Shown piece after piece: positions 48,922 through 59,727 of a DNA stretch of 64,000 nt. A model generated the notes under the pieces. The model did not search any database. It saw only the letters and a list, made by a program, of their open reading frames with translations, and was not told the origin of the DNA. The translations under genes and the position numbers were made by a program. Within the stretch, counting starts at the first letter, position 1. Each line of letters starts with the position of its first letter. This DNA is from Ancylomarina sp. 16SWW S1-10-2. Its GTDB lineage: Bacteria > Bacteroidota > Bacteroidia > Bacteroidales > Marinifilaceae. Location of the stretch: positions 372,001 to 436,000 of the forward strand of contig NZ_SADB01000001.1 of the NCBI RefSeq assembly GCF_009669305.1, given 5' to 3'.

Positions 48922-49159
48922 ATACTTTATTCCATAAAACACTTCTCCTAAAAATAAAATTCTATTACCTTACCTTCTATTTAGTCATATTTCGATTTTA
49001 AGGTAAATAGTCATCAGATCTTAAATTATATTAAAACCTATTTTCATATAATCAATACAAATAGTCTGCATAAGCTTTTCTATATAGTTATTCATACGTA
49101 TGTTAATAATCAGATCTATGCCTTAAGAGAATTCGTCAAACACTCAAAAATAAGATGTT

Positions 49160-50518
49160 ATGCAATTTGAATTAACACGCGAATACATCGATGATCTTAA
49201 AAATCTAATAGATCAGGAAAATAAGTCCCAAGCAAGAGCTAAGATTGAAGATCTACACGCTGCTGATATTGCTGATATTTTAGACGAATTAAACACCGAG
49301 GAAGCCATATACGTATTCCTCCTTCTTGATGGCGACACTGGCGCTGACGTTCTTGCCGAAATAGAAGAAGATGATAGAAAACGCTTTATCAAAGTTCTTC
49401 CTATAGAGGTGATTGCAAAAAAATTCATCGACCATATGAGTTCTGATGATGCAGCCGATCTTATTGGTGGACTCCCTGATGAAAAACGAGAAGAAATTCT
49501 TTCACATATTGAAGATGTTGAGGCTGCTGGACATATTTTGGATCTTCTTCATTACGATGAAAATACTGCCGGTGGTTTAATGGGAAAAGAACTGGTCGTT
49601 GTCAATGAAAATTGGACCGTTCTAACTTGCCTTCGTGAACTTAGCCGTCAGGCTGAAGACATTGATGAAATATACTACGTTTATGTTGTTGACGATGATA
49701 GAAAATTAATTGGGACACTTTCACTAAAAAAAATGATCCTAAGTCCTACATCTGCGAAAATCGTTAACATTTACGAACCTGATGTCATGTCAGTTCATAC
49801 CGATCAATCTGCCGAAGAAGTATCCCTTATCATGGAGAAATATGACCTGGTAGCTCTTCCGGTAATTGATAGCATTAGTCGATTGGTAGGACGAATCACT
49901 ATTGATGATGTTGTTGATGTTATTCGTGACGAAGCCGAGAAAGATTACCAAATGGCATCAGGTATCTCAGAAGATATTGAAGCAAACGACTCTATTTTAC
50001 TCCAAACAAGAGCGCGTTTACCTTGGTTACTTATTGGTTTAGTTGGTGGCGTTCTTTCGGCATTTGTTATTTCTATTCACGGAGAAGGACTTAAACTAAC
50101 TCCCGCTCTTGCTTTCTTCATTCCACTTATTACAGCAATGGGTGGAAACGTAGGTGTACAATCATCAGCTATTATTGTACAAGGTATTGCCAGCAATTCC
50201 TTAGGTTTCGAAAGCACCTTTAGCCGTTTGATGCGTGAACTTGGCGGAGCACTAATTAATGCAACTACCTGCTCTTCTATATTGTTTTTATGGAATTATT
50301 TTTTCGAAGATTCTTTAGCATTAACCATGTCTGTATCAGCAGCCCTATTTTCTGTTATTATCTTCGCCGCAATTACCGGCACCCTAATTCCTTTAATGCT
50401 GCACAAAGCAAAAGTAGATCCTGCCTTAGCTACAGGCCCATTTATCACAACATTAAATGACATTATTGGGCTATTTATTTACCTTTCAATCGGCGCTTAC
50501 TTTTACAGTATTTTCTAA
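49160..50518 (+). CDS. mgtE: Magnesium transporter MgtE
   Basis: 452 residues: an acidic N-terminal MgtE domain (about 5-130) sensing Mg, two CBS domains (about 135-260, LMGKELVVVNENW and MSVHTDQSAEEVSLIMEKYD), a plug helix, then five membrane segments (about 285-450) with the pore motif ITAMGGNVGVQSSAI. Imports magnesium and is gated by intracellular Mg. Confidence 0.95.
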   Translation: MQFELTREYIDDLKNLIDQENKSQARAKIEDLHAADIADILDELNTEEAIYVFLLLDGDTGADVLAEIEEDDRKRFIKVLPIEVIAKKFIDHMSSDDAADLIGGLPDEKREEILSHIEDVEAAGHILDLLHYDENTAGGLMGKELVVVNENWTVLTCLRELSRQAEDIDEIYYVYVVDDDRKLIGTLSLKKMILSPTSAKIVNIYEPDVMSVHTDQSAEEVSLIMEKYDLVALPVIDSISRLVGRITIDDVVDVIRDEAEKDYQMASGISEDIEANDSILLQTRARLPWLLIGLVGGVLSAFVISIHGEGLKLTPALAFFIPLITAMGGNVGVQSSAIIVQGIASNSLGFESTFSRLMRELGGALINATTCSSILFLWNYFFEDSLALTMSVSAALFSVIIFAAITGTLIPLMLHKAKVDPALATGPFITTLNDIIGLFIYLSIGAYFYSIF

Positions 50519-50888
50519 AATGATTACGACAGACATTAATACCTCATCTTCTTTAAAATGAATCACTAATGTCTATATTGTTTTAAACCACATTAAAAAT
50601 AACAACGATCATCTGCCTTAAGACCCAATCAAAACGGAAACAAAAAATCATCTATTTTTCACTACAAACCTCTCATAAAAGGGAGAAAGGTAATTTTTAT
50701 AAAATTGCTCTAAAAAAGCTCTGTTTATAAGACTTATTTTTTAGGCTTTTTCTTAACTTTGCATGATACTAATTCAATTTTCTTAAAACGTTATAACACA
50801 GCGCTTTAAGATAGACAGAATAGTCTTAAAAATATTTTGCTGTAAAGATAATTCTCTACACACTAAAATTACCCCAAAAAAAAGAATC
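50519..50888. other. purH promoter and long leader
   Basis: TAACTTTG (50754-50761) is an exact TAnnTTTG box, giving a leader of about 120 nt. It holds a nested hairpin: ACAGC (50798-50802) with GCTGT (50839-50843), and TTAAGA (50806-50811) with TCTTAA (50824-50829). No T-run follows, so a terminator is unlikely; translational control of purH is possible. Confidence 0.45.
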
Positions 50889-52421
50889 ATGAAAAGAGCT
50901 CTAATCAGTGTTTTTGATAAAACAAATGTTGTTGAATTTGCTAGAGAACTAGACAAACTAGGATGGGAAATTATCTCTACTGGTGGTACTTCTGCAACAT
51001 TTAAGGCTGAAGGAATTCCAGTTATGGATATTTCGGATTTAACTCAATTCCCAGAATGTTTTGATGGTAGAGTAAAAACACTACATCCAAATGTTGAAGG
51101 TGGAATTTTAGCTATTCGTGATAACGAAATGCATCAAAAGCAAATGAAAGAACTAGGTATTGAAGCTATAGACATTGTTGTTTGTAACTTATACCCTTTT
51201 AAACAAACTGTATTAAATCCCAAAGCAGGTCACGAAGAAATTATCGAAAATATCGATATAGGAGGACCAACTATGCTAAGAGCTGCTGCAAAAAATTATA
51301 AATTCGTTTCAGTTATTACTGATCCTAAAGACTACGATACAATTATTGCAGAACTTAAAGATAGCGGTGATACAAGTTTTGAAACTAAAGAATTATTGGC
51401 AGCTAAAGTATTTCAACATACAGCTCACTACGATGCTTTAATCTCAGACTATTTCAATACAAAACTGGATATTAAATCTCCAGACACAATTACTTTAACT
51501 TACGAAAAGAAACAAGATCTTAGATATGGAGAGAACCCACATCAACAAGCAAGTTTCTATACTCAAATTAAAGGAACAGAAGGAACACTTACCGCTGCAA
51601 ATAAAATTCATGGTAAAGAGCTTTCTTATAATAACATTGGCGATACTGATGGTGCTTTAGAAACATTGAAAGAATTCGAAGAACCAACAATTGTAGCTGC
51701 TAAGCATGCCAACCCTTGTGGAATTGGTTCTGCACCAACTATTGCCGAAGCATTTAAAAAAGCATATGATGCAGATCCCGTTTCAATTTTTGGTGGTATT
51801 ATTGCTTCAAACCGCGAAATTGATGCAGCTACAGCTAAAATAATGAGTACAATTTTCCTTGAGGTTATTGTAGCTCCATCATTCAGCGCTGAGGCTCTTG
51901 AAATATTAACTAAGAAGAAAAATGTAAGATTACTGGAACTTCCAGAAATCTCAAAAACTGGATATACAACCTTCAAAGCACGAACTGTTTTAGGTGGATT
52001 ATTAATTCAGGAGCAAGATCAAAAATTAATAAACGACGAACTAAAAGTTGTAACAAAACGTCAACCATCTGAAAAAGAGATGGAAGATTTAATGTTCGCT
52101 TGGAAAACTGTAAAACATACTAAATCGAATGGTATAGCAATTGCCAAAGATAAGACAACAACTGGTGTTGGACCAGGACAAGTTAGTCGTATTTGGGCTT
52201 TAGAAAATGCAATTCGTCAAGGTGGCAAAAACGTTAAAGGAAGTGCATTAGCATCTGATGCTTTTTTCCCTTTTGGTGATTGCGTTGAAGCTGCAAACGA
52301 AGCAGGAATAACAGCTATCATCCAACCAGGAGGCTCAATTAGAGATAAAGAATCTATTGATTTAGCTAACAAATATGGTATTGCAATGGTATTTACAGGG
52401 ATGCGTCATTTTAAACATTAA
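50889..52421 (+). CDS. purH: Bifunctional AICAR formyltransferase/IMP cyclohydrolase
   Basis: 510 residues. N-terminal IMP cyclohydrolase domain (about 1-190: ISVFDKTNVVEFAREL, ISTGGTSATFK, GRVKTLHPNVEGGIL) and C-terminal AICAR transformylase (LRYGENPHQQASFY, AAKHANPCGIGSA with the catalytic Lys-His, GQVSRIWALE). Carries out the last two steps of IMP synthesis. Confidence 0.97.
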   Translation: MKRALISVFDKTNVVEFARELDKLGWEIISTGGTSATFKAEGIPVMDISDLTQFPECFDGRVKTLHPNVEGGILAIRDNEMHQKQMKELGIEAIDIVVCNLYPFKQTVLNPKAGHEEIIENIDIGGPTMLRAAAKNYKFVSVITDPKDYDTIIAELKDSGDTSFETKELLAAKVFQHTAHYDALISDYFNTKLDIKSPDTITLTYEKKQDLRYGENPHQQASFYTQIKGTEGTLTAANKIHGKELSYNNIGDTDGALETLKEFEEPTIVAAKHANPCGIGSAPTIAEAFKKAYDADPVSIFGGIIASNREIDAATAKIMSTIFLEVIVAPSFSAEALEILTKKKNVRLLELPEISKTGYTTFKARTVLGGLLIQEQDQKLINDELKVVTKRQPSEKEMEDLMFAWKTVKHTKSNGIAIAKDKTTTGVGPGQVSRIWALENAIRQGGKNVKGSALASDAFFPFGDCVEAANEAGITAIIQPGGSIRDKESIDLANKYGIAMVFTGMRHFKH

Positions 52422-52550
52422 AATTAATTCAAATTCTTTGTTTCTAGCACGGTATTAATCCTAATAAACTTATTAACTTAGGATGCTTCTATGCTCTAAA
52501 ACAGAGCTTTGAAAAAACATAATAGATAAAACCAAGACACACACGACTAT

Positions 52551-53573
52551 ATGGGATTTTTTTCATTCATGACACAGGAAATTGCCATCGACTTGGGAAC
52601 GGCAAACACAATCATTATTCATAATGATAAGATTGTAGTTGACGAACCTTCGATTGTTGCAATTGACCGACGCACCGAGAAAATGGTTGCTATTGGCGAG
52701 AAAGCGCGTCAAATGCAGGGTAAAACTCACGACAACCTTCGTACTATCCGTCCTTTGCGTGATGGTGTAATTGCAGACTTTAATGCTGCTGAGCAAATGA
52801 TTCGTGGAATGATCAAAATGATCAATAAAAAGCCACGTCTATTTCCTCCTTCATTAAGAATGGTAATCTGTATCCCATCGGGAAGTACCGAAGTTGAACT
52901 TCGAGCAGTTCGTGACTCTTCGGAACACGCTGGAGGTAGAGATGTTTATATGATTTATGAACCAATGGCTGCTGCTATTGGTATTGGAATTGATGTTGAA
53001 GCCCCCGAAGGAAATATGGTCGTGGATATAGGAGGTGGTACAACTGAAATTGCAGTGATCTCTCTTGGAGGTATCGTTACAAATAAGTCTATTCGAATTG
53101 CTGGTGATGATTTAACTGCCGATATTCAAGAATACATGCGTCATCAACACAATATCAAAATTGGAGAACGTACAGCTGAAGATATCAAAATTCATGTTGG
53201 ATCTGCACTTTCTGAATTAGAAGAACCACCAACTGATTTCCGTGTTCAAGGACCAAATCAGATGACAGCTCTTCCAATCGAGATACCTGTTTCGTATCAG
53301 GAAATTGCTCATTGCCTTGAAAAATCAATTTCAAAAATCGAAATTGCAATTCTAAGTGCTTTAGAACAAACGCCTCCAGAATTATATGCTGATATTGTAA
53401 ATCATGGTATTTATCTTGCAGGCGGCGGTGCATTACTTCGAGGTTTAGATAAACGTTTAATGAATAAATTAAACATTCCATTCCATATTGCTGAAGATCC
53501 ATTGAGAGCCGTTGCAAGAGGAACAGGTGTCGCACTTAAAAACGTGAATAATTTCTCATTTTTAATGAGATAA
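52551..53573 (+). CDS. mreB: Rod-shape determining actin homolog MreB
   Basis: 340 residues with the actin-fold phosphate loops (DLGTANTIIIH; VDIGGGTTEIAVISLGG) and adenosine motif YLAGGGALLRGLDKR. An amphipathic N-terminus MGFFSFMTQ targets the membrane. It polymerises under the inner membrane and organises wall elongation; first gene of mreB-mreC-mreD-mrdA-rodA. Confidence 0.97.
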   Translation: MGFFSFMTQEIAIDLGTANTIIIHNDKIVVDEPSIVAIDRRTEKMVAIGEKARQMQGKTHDNLRTIRPLRDGVIADFNAAEQMIRGMIKMINKKPRLFPPSLRMVICIPSGSTEVELRAVRDSSEHAGGRDVYMIYEPMAAAIGIGIDVEAPEGNMVVDIGGGTTEIAVISLGGIVTNKSIRIAGDDLTADIQEYMRHQHNIKIGERTAEDIKIHVGSALSELEEPPTDFRVQGPNQMTALPIEIPVSYQEIAHCLEKSISKIEIAILSALEQTPPELYADIVNHGIYLAGGGALLRGLDKRLMNKLNIPFHIAEDPLRAVARGTGVALKNVNNFSFLMR

Positions 53574-53684
53574 TCACATAACAAACAGTCAAATTTTATA
53601 TTGTTTGCAAATTATAGTTTGTTGATTGGCTTTAAAACCAATCAACAAACATAAATTTAAAACCGTATACCCTTTTATTCTTGA

Positions 53685-54512
53685 ATGAAGAATCTAATAC
53701 AAATCATTATCAGATTTCATTTCACAATTCTATTCTTCATAATAGAATTGGTATGTTTTTTACTTATTGTAAGCAACAATAACTATCACAAAACGGTTTT
53801 TCTGAACTCAAATAATGCCCTTACTGGTGGTATTTACAACAAAGTCTCTACTTTTTCTGACTACATTAGACTTTCCAAAATTAATGATGAATTAAGCAGT
53901 GAAAACACAGCACTTCACAACATACTATTAGAAAATTACAAGTCAACTATTGACTCCTTTTCTTTGTACAAAGACACAATCTTCAAACAGCAGTACATTT
54001 ATCGCTCAGCTAAAGTGATAAACAACTCAATTAACAAACAACGAAACTACATCACCCTAAATAAGGGTAGACTTCAAGGAATAAGACCAGAAATGGGTGT
54101 CATAGCCAACAATAGTGTTGTTGGTATTGTAAAATCAGTATCTGACAATTACGCCACAGTTATTTCACTATTAAATAGTAGGTTAAAGATTTCAGCTCGA
54201 ATTAAAAAGAATAATCACCACGGTTCATTATATTGGGATGGTAAAGATTACCGAAGAGCTAGACTAATTGAAATACCATCTCATGTTGATATAAAAATAG
54301 GTGATACCATAACAACTAGTAGTTATTCTTCAATTTTTCCAGAAGGTTTATTGCTAGGTGTTGCTGATGAAATACTACCAGCAACAGGAGGTAATTTTCG
54401 AGAGGTAATTGTCTTAATTAGTAATGACTTTAACCAGCTTTCCTATGTTGATGTTATTGGGAACTTACTAAAAAATGAACAAGTAGAATTAGAGAAAGAA
54501 GTAGAGAAATGA
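53685..54512 (+). CDS. mreC: Rod-shape determining protein MreC
   Basis: 275 residues: one membrane segment near the N-terminus (about 11-30), a coiled coil (about 60-85) and the periplasmic beta domain with VIANNSVVGIVKSVSDNYA and IFPEGLLLGVADEI. Links MreB to PBP2 in the elongasome. Overlaps mreD by four bases. Confidence 0.93.
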   Translation: MKNLIQIIIRFHFTILFFIIELVCFLLIVSNNNYHKTVFLNSNNALTGGIYNKVSTFSDYIRLSKINDELSSENTALHNILLENYKSTIDSFSLYKDTIFKQQYIYRSAKVINNSINKQRNYITLNKGRLQGIRPEMGVIANNSVVGIVKSVSDNYATVISLLNSRLKISARIKKNNHHGSLYWDGKDYRRARLIEIPSHVDIKIGDTITTSSYSSIFPEGLLLGVADEILPATGGNFREVIVLISNDFNQLSYVDVIGNLLKNEQVELEKEVEK

Positions 54513-55012
54513 ATATTATACTTAAAAATATCATCCGATTTATAGTTTTAATACTACTTCAAGTAACTGTTTTTAACAACATTCAGTTAAGTGGTTTTAT
54601 AAATCCTTACCTCTATATTCTATTTATCCTACTACTTCCATTTGAAACACCACCTTGGCTATTACTCGTTTTAGCCTTTTTTACTGGGCTTAGTATCGAT
54701 ATTTTCTCGAATACAATTGGGATACATGCATCAGCCTGTGTTTTTATGGCATTCTTAAGACCATTTGTTTTAAACATTGTTTCTGTTCGAGACAACTACG
54801 ATTGTAATATTGAACAAGGTTTATCCGTTTATGGATTTTCGTGGTTTTTTAAATATGCTCTTATACTAACTCTTGCACATCATAGTTTCTTATTTATAGT
54901 GGAAGTTTTTTCTTTCAATAATTTTGGAGATACATTAATTCGAATTATTCTAAGTACTATATTCACTTTAGTCCTTGTCATTACAAGTCAGTTTATAATT
55001 TCTAAAAAATAA
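54509..55012 (+). CDS. mreD: Rod-shape determining protein MreD
   Basis: 167 residues, five hydrophobic segments, with the FINPYLYILFILLLPFETPPW and GLSIDIFSNTIGIHASA signatures. Integral partner of MreC in the elongasome. Translationally coupled to mreC by overlap and followed by mrdA after 16 bp. Confidence 0.9.
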   Translation: MNIILKNIIRFIVLILLQVTVFNNIQLSGFINPYLYILFILLLPFETPPWLLLVLAFFTGLSIDIFSNTIGIHASACVFMAFLRPFVLNIVSVRDNYDCNIEQGLSVYGFSWFFKYALILTLAHHSFLFIVEVFSFNNFGDTLIRIILSTIFTLVLVITSQFIISKK

Positions 55013-55028
55013 AATAGTCTGAACAGAT

Positions 55029-56879
55029 ATGAATAACTATTCTAACCGAAGATTTATTATTGGGGGCATCTTTGCCTTTGTTATTCTAATATTCCTAATC
55101 AGACTCGTCAACCTCCAAATAGTTGACGATCAATACAAATTATCAGCAGAGAGTAACTCGCAACGCAGGGTAACTCAATATGCTGCACGTGGTTTAATTT
55201 ACGACCGAAATGGTAAACTGTTAGTTTACAATCAAGCAGCCTATGATTTAATGATTATACCTCGTCAGGTTAAAACATTCGATACACTTGATTTTTGCAA
55301 ACTTCTTGATATTGAAAAAGATGACGTGATACAAAGAATCAAAAAAGCCAAGAAACATTCTCGTTATAGATCTTCCATTTTCATGAAGCAAATTTCCTCT
55401 GAGAGATATGCCGTTTTACAGGAAAAACTATATAAATTTCAAGGATTTTTTGTACAAACGCGTACTCTTCGAAAATACCCCTATCACAACGCAGCCCACA
55501 CATTAGGCTATTTGGGTGAGGTAAATGATAGACATATAAAGAAAGACAACTATTATACTCAAGGTGATTATATTGGAAAAAGTGGCATTGAAAGTACTTA
55601 CGAATCTGTTTTACGAGGTGCAAAAGGACTAAAGGTTTATTGGGTTGATGTATACAATCGAATTAAAGGCTCTTTTCACAATGGAAGACTAGACAAAAAT
55701 GCTATTGAAGGGAAAAATATAACTACAACATTAGACATTAAACTGCAAGAGTATGGAGAGGAACTCATGCAAAATAAAAAAGGTGGGATTGTTGCTATTG
55801 AACCTAAAACTGGTGAAATATTAGTTAAACTATCTAGCCCTGGATACGACCCCGAAATGTTTGTTGGTAGAGCCATGTCTGAGAATTATCGCAAACTTGC
55901 CAACAATGATACATTAAGACCACTTTTTGACCGATCTATGATGGCCACATATCCTCCAGGGTCTATTTTTAAACTTATTAATGCTCTTGTCGGATTGCAA
56001 GAAGGCATTATTACACCTCAAACAAAATTTCAATGCCACGATGGCTATCACGCTGGACGTTTTACAATGGGTTGTCATCATCACAAATCGCCTCTTGATT
56101 TAAAAGAATCAATACAACAATCTTGCAATTCATACTATGCAAACACATTCCGAAACATTTTAGATGCACCTAAATTTGGTTCGGTTAGTGAAAGTTATAC
56201 AAACTGGAGAAGACATGTTACTTCGTTTGGATTTGGATCGAGACTTGGTACAGATCTACCAAGTGAATTAACTGGTTTTATACCCAAAGCTAGCTATCAT
56301 GCAAAACAACTTAGAACAAAAAACTGGAAATCACTCAATATTGTCTCAATGGCTATTGGGCAAGGACCTCTTTTAATAACGCCTTTACAAATGGCTAATA
56401 TGGTTTCGTGTATTGCAAACCGTGGCTATTATCACATACCACACATTGTAAAATCTATAGGTGAAAATAACAAAATAGATTCTAGTTTTATAAAGAAAAA
56501 TTACACAACTATCGATCCCAAATACTTTGATCCAGTGATTGAAGGTATGGATCTAGTCATAAATGGTGGAGAAGGTAGTACAGGACGATCTGCAGCAATA
56601 AAAGACATCGAAGTTTGCGGAAAAACAGGAACTGTTGAAAACCCACATGGAGACGATCATTCTGTTTTTGTAGCCTTTGCTCCGAAAGACAATCCTAAAA
56701 TTGCCTTAGTGGTGTATGTAGAGAATGGTGTGTGGGGATCGAGATACGCTGCACCAATTGCGGGTCTAATGATTGAAAAATATCTTAAAGGCGAGATTTC
56801 AAAAAACAAAAAGTATTTAGAAAAAAGAATGCTTGATGCAGACTTGATCCATACAAAGAAAATCAAAAAAGACGAATAA
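55029..56879 (+). CDS. mrdA: Penicillin-binding protein 2 (elongation transpeptidase)
   Basis: 616 residues: N-terminal membrane anchor (about 8-28), the dimerisation domain with ARGLIYDRNGKLLV, then the transpeptidase domain with the active site PPGSIFK (Ser and Lys of SxxK), the SCN triad (QQSCNSYY) and KTG (VCGKTGTVENPHGDDHSVF). Cross-links new peptidoglycan during elongation together with RodA, encoded 17 bp downstream. Confidence 0.96.
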   Translation: MNNYSNRRFIIGGIFAFVILIFLIRLVNLQIVDDQYKLSAESNSQRRVTQYAARGLIYDRNGKLLVYNQAAYDLMIIPRQVKTFDTLDFCKLLDIEKDDVIQRIKKAKKHSRYRSSIFMKQISSERYAVLQEKLYKFQGFFVQTRTLRKYPYHNAAHTLGYLGEVNDRHIKKDNYYTQGDYIGKSGIESTYESVLRGAKGLKVYWVDVYNRIKGSFHNGRLDKNAIEGKNITTTLDIKLQEYGEELMQNKKGGIVAIEPKTGEILVKLSSPGYDPEMFVGRAMSENYRKLANNDTLRPLFDRSMMATYPPGSIFKLINALVGLQEGIITPQTKFQCHDGYHAGRFTMGCHHHKSPLDLKESIQQSCNSYYANTFRNILDAPKFGSVSESYTNWRRHVTSFGFGSRLGTDLPSELTGFIPKASYHAKQLRTKNWKSLNIVSMAIGQGPLLITPLQMANMVSCIANRGYYHIPHIVKSIGENNKIDSSFIKKNYTTIDPKYFDPVIEGMDLVINGGEGSTGRSAAIKDIEVCGKTGTVENPHGDDHSVFVAFAPKDNPKIALVVYVENGVWGSRYAAPIAGLMIEKYLKGEISKNKKYLEKRMLDADLIHTKKIKKDE

Positions 56880-56896
56880 AATAAAGAGTAGCAATT

Positions 56897-58321
56897 ATGA
56901 ACCGAAGAGGAAGCCTAATTAAAAACCTAGACTGGATAACCATCATGCTTTATGTTATTCTAGTATTTTTAGGCTGGATAAATATATACGCTGCTGTTTA
57001 CAATGAAGATCATCAAAGTATTTTAGATGCAACACAGCGTTATGGAAAACAATTAATATGGATTGGAGCGGCATTTTTTATAGCAATAATCATCCTAACT
57101 ATTGATAGTAAATTTTATTCCGCATTTGCTTACCCCACTCTCATTATCATGATATGCCTCCTCTTAGCAGTCTTAATGTTTGGTGTAGAAGTAAATGGAG
57201 CACGCTCATGGTTTCAACTTGGATCAATTAGATTTCAACCTGCTGAATTCGCCAAATTTGCAACATGCCTTGCCATAGCGAGATACCTGAGTCAATACAA
57301 TTTTAAAATTCATAAAATCAAATCCCTTTTTATTACGGGACTCATCTTATTTACTCCTGCAGTATTAATATTAATGCAAAATGATACAGGATCCGCATTG
57401 GTATATTCTGTTTTTATACTTGTGCTTTACAGAGAAGGCTTATCAGGATTTATATTACTTCTTGTGCTTTTGGCAGCTCTACTATTTGTATTTACACTTA
57501 TTTACTCCAGTTTCACCGTATCCATTCTAATAATAGCTATGGCTGCAGTAAGTTTTAAAATAATAAACGTACCAATAAAACAAATTGCAATAGCTCTGGC
57601 AACTCTAACAGGGAGTTTTGGTACCCTTTGGCTAATTAATAAGGGAGCAAATTTGGAATTTAGCAACTTTTCTCTTGTGGTTATTTCAACCATTCTTAAT
57701 GCTGTCCCATTTTTAATATATATCTATCGACAAAAAATCACAAAAGCTGCTCTCATTTTATTAATACTAATAGGAAGTTTGTTTTACACATTCTCGGTAA
57801 GCTATATTTTCAACCAAATTTTGGAACCTCACCAACAAGAGCGTATCAATGAATTGTTAGGTATTCAATCCGACCCATATGGAGCTGGATACAATGTTAA
57901 TCAATCAAAAATTGCAATTGGTTCTGGTGGATTTTCTGGAAAAGGCTTCTTAAATGGAACCCAAACAAAATTCAATTTTGTTCCCGAACAAAGCACTGAT
58001 TTTATTTTCTGTACTGTTGGTGAAGAATGGGGATTCTTGGGATCTGGACTTGTACTTCTTTTACACCTCGGATTAATCTTAAGATTATTATTCTTAGCAG
58101 AAAAACAACGATCTAGCTTCAGTCGAATTTACGGCTATGGTGTTGCCTCCATTCTATTTTTCCATTTAGCAATTAATGTCGGTATGACAATTGGTTTAGC
58201 ACCTGTGATTGGAATTCCTCTACCATTTTTTAGCTATGGAGGTTCTTCTTTATGGTCTTTCACCATTCTGCTCTTTATCTTCATAAGACTTGACGCAAAC
58301 AGATTAGAATTACTAAGATAA
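56897..58321 (+). CDS. rodA: Rod-shape glycosyltransferase RodA
   Basis: 474 residues of SEDS family, about ten or more membrane segments; motifs NGARSWFQLGSIRFQPAEFAK and the catalytic-loop region around the FVPEQSTDFIFCTVGEEWGF segment, plus PFFSYGGSSLW near the C-terminus. Somewhat longer than E. coli RodA because of an extra membrane pair in the middle. Polymerises glycan strands with PBP2. Last gene of the operon. Confidence 0.96.
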   Translation: MNRRGSLIKNLDWITIMLYVILVFLGWINIYAAVYNEDHQSILDATQRYGKQLIWIGAAFFIAIIILTIDSKFYSAFAYPTLIIMICLLLAVLMFGVEVNGARSWFQLGSIRFQPAEFAKFATCLAIARYLSQYNFKIHKIKSLFITGLILFTPAVLILMQNDTGSALVYSVFILVLYREGLSGFILLLVLLAALLFVFTLIYSSFTVSILIIAMAAVSFKIINVPIKQIAIALATLTGSFGTLWLINKGANLEFSNFSLVVISTILNAVPFLIYIYRQKITKAALILLILIGSLFYTFSVSYIFNQILEPHQQERINELLGIQSDPYGAGYNVNQSKIAIGSGGFSGKGFLNGTQTKFNFVPEQSTDFIFCTVGEEWGFLGSGLVLLLHLGLILRLLFLAEKQRSSFSRIYGYGVASILFFHLAINVGMTIGLAPVIGIPLPFFSYGGSSLWSFTILLFIFIRLDANRLELLR

Positions 58322-59035
58322 AGATGACTCAAATCATTTTAAAACTTCAAAATCATCTTAAAATAAGATCGATTCGTATCTCAACATATTAATCTTATTA
58401 GGATATCAAAATTCTATTACATCACAAAAGATAAGTTTCAAGGCTACACTCTTCTCTAAATAATCCACTTTTACAAAATTTTGTAGAAACACTAGAAAAT
58501 TGCACCCATTTTAGTGTATGAATGCTCCCTATTCAAAATAATCTGGATTAAACTTTTTTATGAATCAATCATAAATAGTGAAAACAAGACTACTTTATGA
58601 AATATTACGAATATTAAAATTGAATATAATTTATTTGATGAGCTACGAAAAATATGCAATACTAATCGACCTAAATTAGTTGTTAGTTTGATCAAATAGA
58701 AAAAGCCAACTTGAATCTAAGTTTCAATTAAAAGAACTTTCCAAATACATCACATCCAAACTGTCAATTGTTACATCAATAGAACAAGCAACGCTTTTAC
58801 TGAACCGCAAAGGACTAATTCTATTATCATTCATCACCAAACCCAGAGGCTTTAGAGCTTCACTTAGAGGTGCTAGAGATATTAACTTTTCCCTAGTTTA
58901 TAGAATCGAAAAATTTAAGCATAAATCAAATCAGTCACCATAAATTCAACTTGATCCATAATTAGACTAAAATAAACTAACATAGAAAAGCCCACTAATT
59001 AATTAGTGGGCTTTCATATAAGAGTTTATTGAGTC
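58322..59035. other. Intergenic region between convergent rodA and rpsT, possible gene remnant
   Basis: No intact gene. A plus-strand open stretch at about 58689-58940 without any start codon reads ...LSKYITSKLSIVTSIEQATLL and on through RGFRASLRGARDIN to a stop; this might be a decayed gene, but I recognise no family. Otherwise AT-rich with no strong structure until the rpsT terminator. Confidence 0.35.
58986..59014 (-). terminator. Terminator after rpsT
   Basis: Perfect 14-bp palindromic stem AAAGCCCACTAATT/AATTAGTGGGCTTT, with a T-run on the minus strand. Confidence 0.85.
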
Positions 59036-59287
59036 TTATAACGCGTTAACGTGTGTAGCTAATTTCGATTTCAAGTTAGAAGCTTTGTTTTTATGGATTA
59101 CGTTGATTTTAGCCAACTTATCCAACATTGCAGTAACTTTAGGTAGCAACTCAGAAGCAGCTTCCTTATCAGTAATCGCACGTAAATCTCTTACGGCATT
59201 TCTCGTAGTTTTAGCATAGTACTTATTATGCACTCTTCTAGCCTCAGACTGACGAATTCTTTTAATTGCGGATTGATGATTTGCCAT
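59036..59287 (-). CDS. rpsT: 30S ribosomal protein S20
   Basis: 83 residues, [20 protein letters not shown] followed by Lys/Arg-rich helices and [16 protein letters not shown], the standard S20 pattern. Binds 16S rRNA helices early in 30S assembly. Directly downstream of the two tRNA-Glu genes on the same strand, possibly co-transcribed. Confidence 0.97.
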   Translation of the reverse strand: MANHQSAIKRIRQSEARRVHNKYYAKTTRNAVRDLRAITDKEAASELLPKVTAMLDKLAKINVIHKNKASNLKSKLATHVNAL

Positions 59288-59319
59288 CTCTTTATTGTAT
59301 AATAATTATTTAAAAATTG

Positions 59320-59391
59320 TAGTCCGTAGGGGAATCGAACCCCTGTTACTAGGATGAAAACCTAGCGTCCTAACCCCTAGACGAACGGACC
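59320..59391 (-). tRNA. tRNA-Glu (anticodon UUC), copy 1
   Basis: 72 nt on the minus strand; anticodon stem-loop CTAGGTTTTCATCCTAG gives TTC, D-arm TCTAGGGGTTAGGA, T-loop GGTTCGATTCC, acceptor with a G-U pair at the end and discriminator A. Confidence 0.95.
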
Positions 59392-59434
59392 AAAAAAAAA
59401 TTCCAAAAAGCAATTAAAGAATTGCAAAACTACG

Positions 59435-59506
59435 TAGTCCGTAGGGGAATCGAACCCCTGTTACTAGGATGAAAACCTAGCGTCCTAACCCCTAGACGAA
59501 CGGACC
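59435..59506 (-). tRNA. tRNA-Glu (anticodon UUC), copy 2
   Basis: Identical in sequence to the copy at 59320-59391, 43 bases upstream on the same strand; a tandem duplication maintained without change. Confidence 0.95.
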
Positions 59507-59727
59507 ATATTAATTTGGAACTGCAAAGGTAATCGAACTTTTCAATAAGACAAACACTTTGAAGCTTTTTTTTACATCAGAAATATTATTGAGAACGTGT
59601 CCCTTTTTCTCTCTTTTGCGATGCAAAGTAAATTATAATTATTCAATCACACAAGAGGGAAATGCAAAAAAATCAAGTTTTTTTCAACAAAAAAGCTAAC
59701 ACCTTATTTCTGAGCACCATTAATTTA

